A DNA stretch of 13,339 nucleotides, taken from Clostridia bacterium (GTDB taxonomy: Bacteria; Bacillota_A; Clostridia; Oscillospirales; CAG-272). This document shows, piece after piece, positions 13,037-13,339 of this stretch; the first letter of the stretch is position 1; the number at the start of each line of letters is the position of its first letter. The position numbers and the translations under genes were made by a program. The DNA is taken from assembly GCA_017472105.1 (NCBI GenBank), contig JAFUQY010000415.1:1-13339 (forward strand). Direction: 5' to 3'. Under the pieces are notes generated by a model, which worked only from the letters and a program-made list of their open reading frames with translations, did not search any database and had not been told where the DNA came from.

Positions 13037-13167
13037 TAGGGCAGAGGCTGTACGGACGTAATTTAATGAAAATTTGTTCTGCGGGGTCATCGGCAGGTTC
13101 AACGCCGGAGGTGCGGTTTGGATTTTTTCGGCGGTTACCCGCAAGGGGCAACCCTACAAAAGTGCAC
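13037..13167. other. Spacer between the glyA promoter and repeat A copy 3, no gene seen
   Basis: No supported coding region. A GGTTACCCGCAAGGGGCAAC stretch followed by CCTACAAAA (13132-13162) looks like a remnant of GC-rich intergenic repeats familiar from gut Clostridia; this is an impression from memory. Confidence 0.4.
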
Positions 13168-13339
13168 GTTCCGTCAACAGAACCAGAGAAAACCAAACCG
13201 CGCCGCAGGCTGAATTTTATGTGGCAAATCCAGTGACGCGTCGTGACTGTCAGAGCCCGAAATGTCACAATCTCTCCGCCGCAGGCTGAGCTTACCGAGG
13301 GAAATGGGTGTCAGAAGCCCTGAAGGAAGATCGCTCACC
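13168..13339 (+). repeat. Interspersed repeat family A, copy 3 (cut by window end)
   Basis: Matches the first half of copy 1: GTTCCGTCA, CGCGCCGCAGGCTGA, ATCCAGTGACGCG, GACTGTCAGAGCCCGAAAT, then CCGCCGCAGGCTGAGCTTAC, CGAGGGAAATGGGTGTC and GAAGGAAGATCGCTC. The two GGCTGA blocks are 76 bases apart, against 77 in copy 1. The half with the covarying hairpins lies beyond the window. Confidence 0.85.

Noticed and set aside
12999..13268. Minus-strand open frame upstream of glyA
   Set aside because: Runs through the glyA promoter and into repeat A copy 3; no ribosome site and no family resemblance.

Overview
The window looks like a piece of chromosome from an uncultured-type gut Clostridia (Firmicutes), probably near Oscillospiraceae or Christensenellales. 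The evidence is a moderately high GC content, strong GGAGG-type ribosome sites, TTGACT/TATAAT-like promoters, and the Firmicutes genes RNase Y, IreB and a DacF-like carboxypeptidase. The genus cannot be named from sequence alone. No rRNA, tRNA, CRISPR array, transposase or phage gene was seen.

Layout. (1) 2-2345, plus strand: the last 36 codons of a probable GH36 alpha-galactosidase, a 412-base gap filled by an interspersed repeat (family A), then a complete GH127 (DUF1680) beta-L-arabinofuranosidase, suggesting a plant-glycan locus. (2) 2435-4361, minus strand: a small acidic protein of unknown function and RNase Y, the latter with its own promoter. (3) 4401-5181: about 780 non-coding bases holding the RNase Y promoter and leader, a second, inverted copy of family A and a two-hairpin palindromic element. 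(4) 5182-6948: a TauE/SafE (TSUP) permease (minus) divergent from a DUF3737 beta-helix protein (plus), with back-to-back promoters. (5) 7051-7575, minus: a GNAT acetyltransferase, flanked by inverted copies of a second, terminator-like repeat (family B). (6) 7818-10129, minus: ribF (FAD synthesis) overlapping by ATGA a membrane-anchored D,D-carboxypeptidase homologue that lacks the usual KTG motif. (7) 10156-10284: tandem ~52-bp repeats (family C) that seem to derive from the 3' end of the next gene. (8) 10260-12942, minus: glyA, ireB and an aldo/keto reductase with two [4Fe-4S] clusters, probably one transcription unit from a good promoter at 13008-13036. (9) 13168-13339: a third copy of family A cut by the window edge.

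The protein genes are mostly housekeeping: one-carbon metabolism, flavin cofactors, mRNA turnover and envelope. The most unusual content is non-coding. Family A is an interspersed element of about 310-320 bases. Its two full copies share a chain of predicted hairpins, one of which carries two paired compensatory base changes; this points to selection on an RNA fold rather than simple DNA repetition. I could not match it to a known RNA family from memory. Families B and C and a two-hairpin element add to a picture of a genome rich in small palindromic repeats at gene boundaries.
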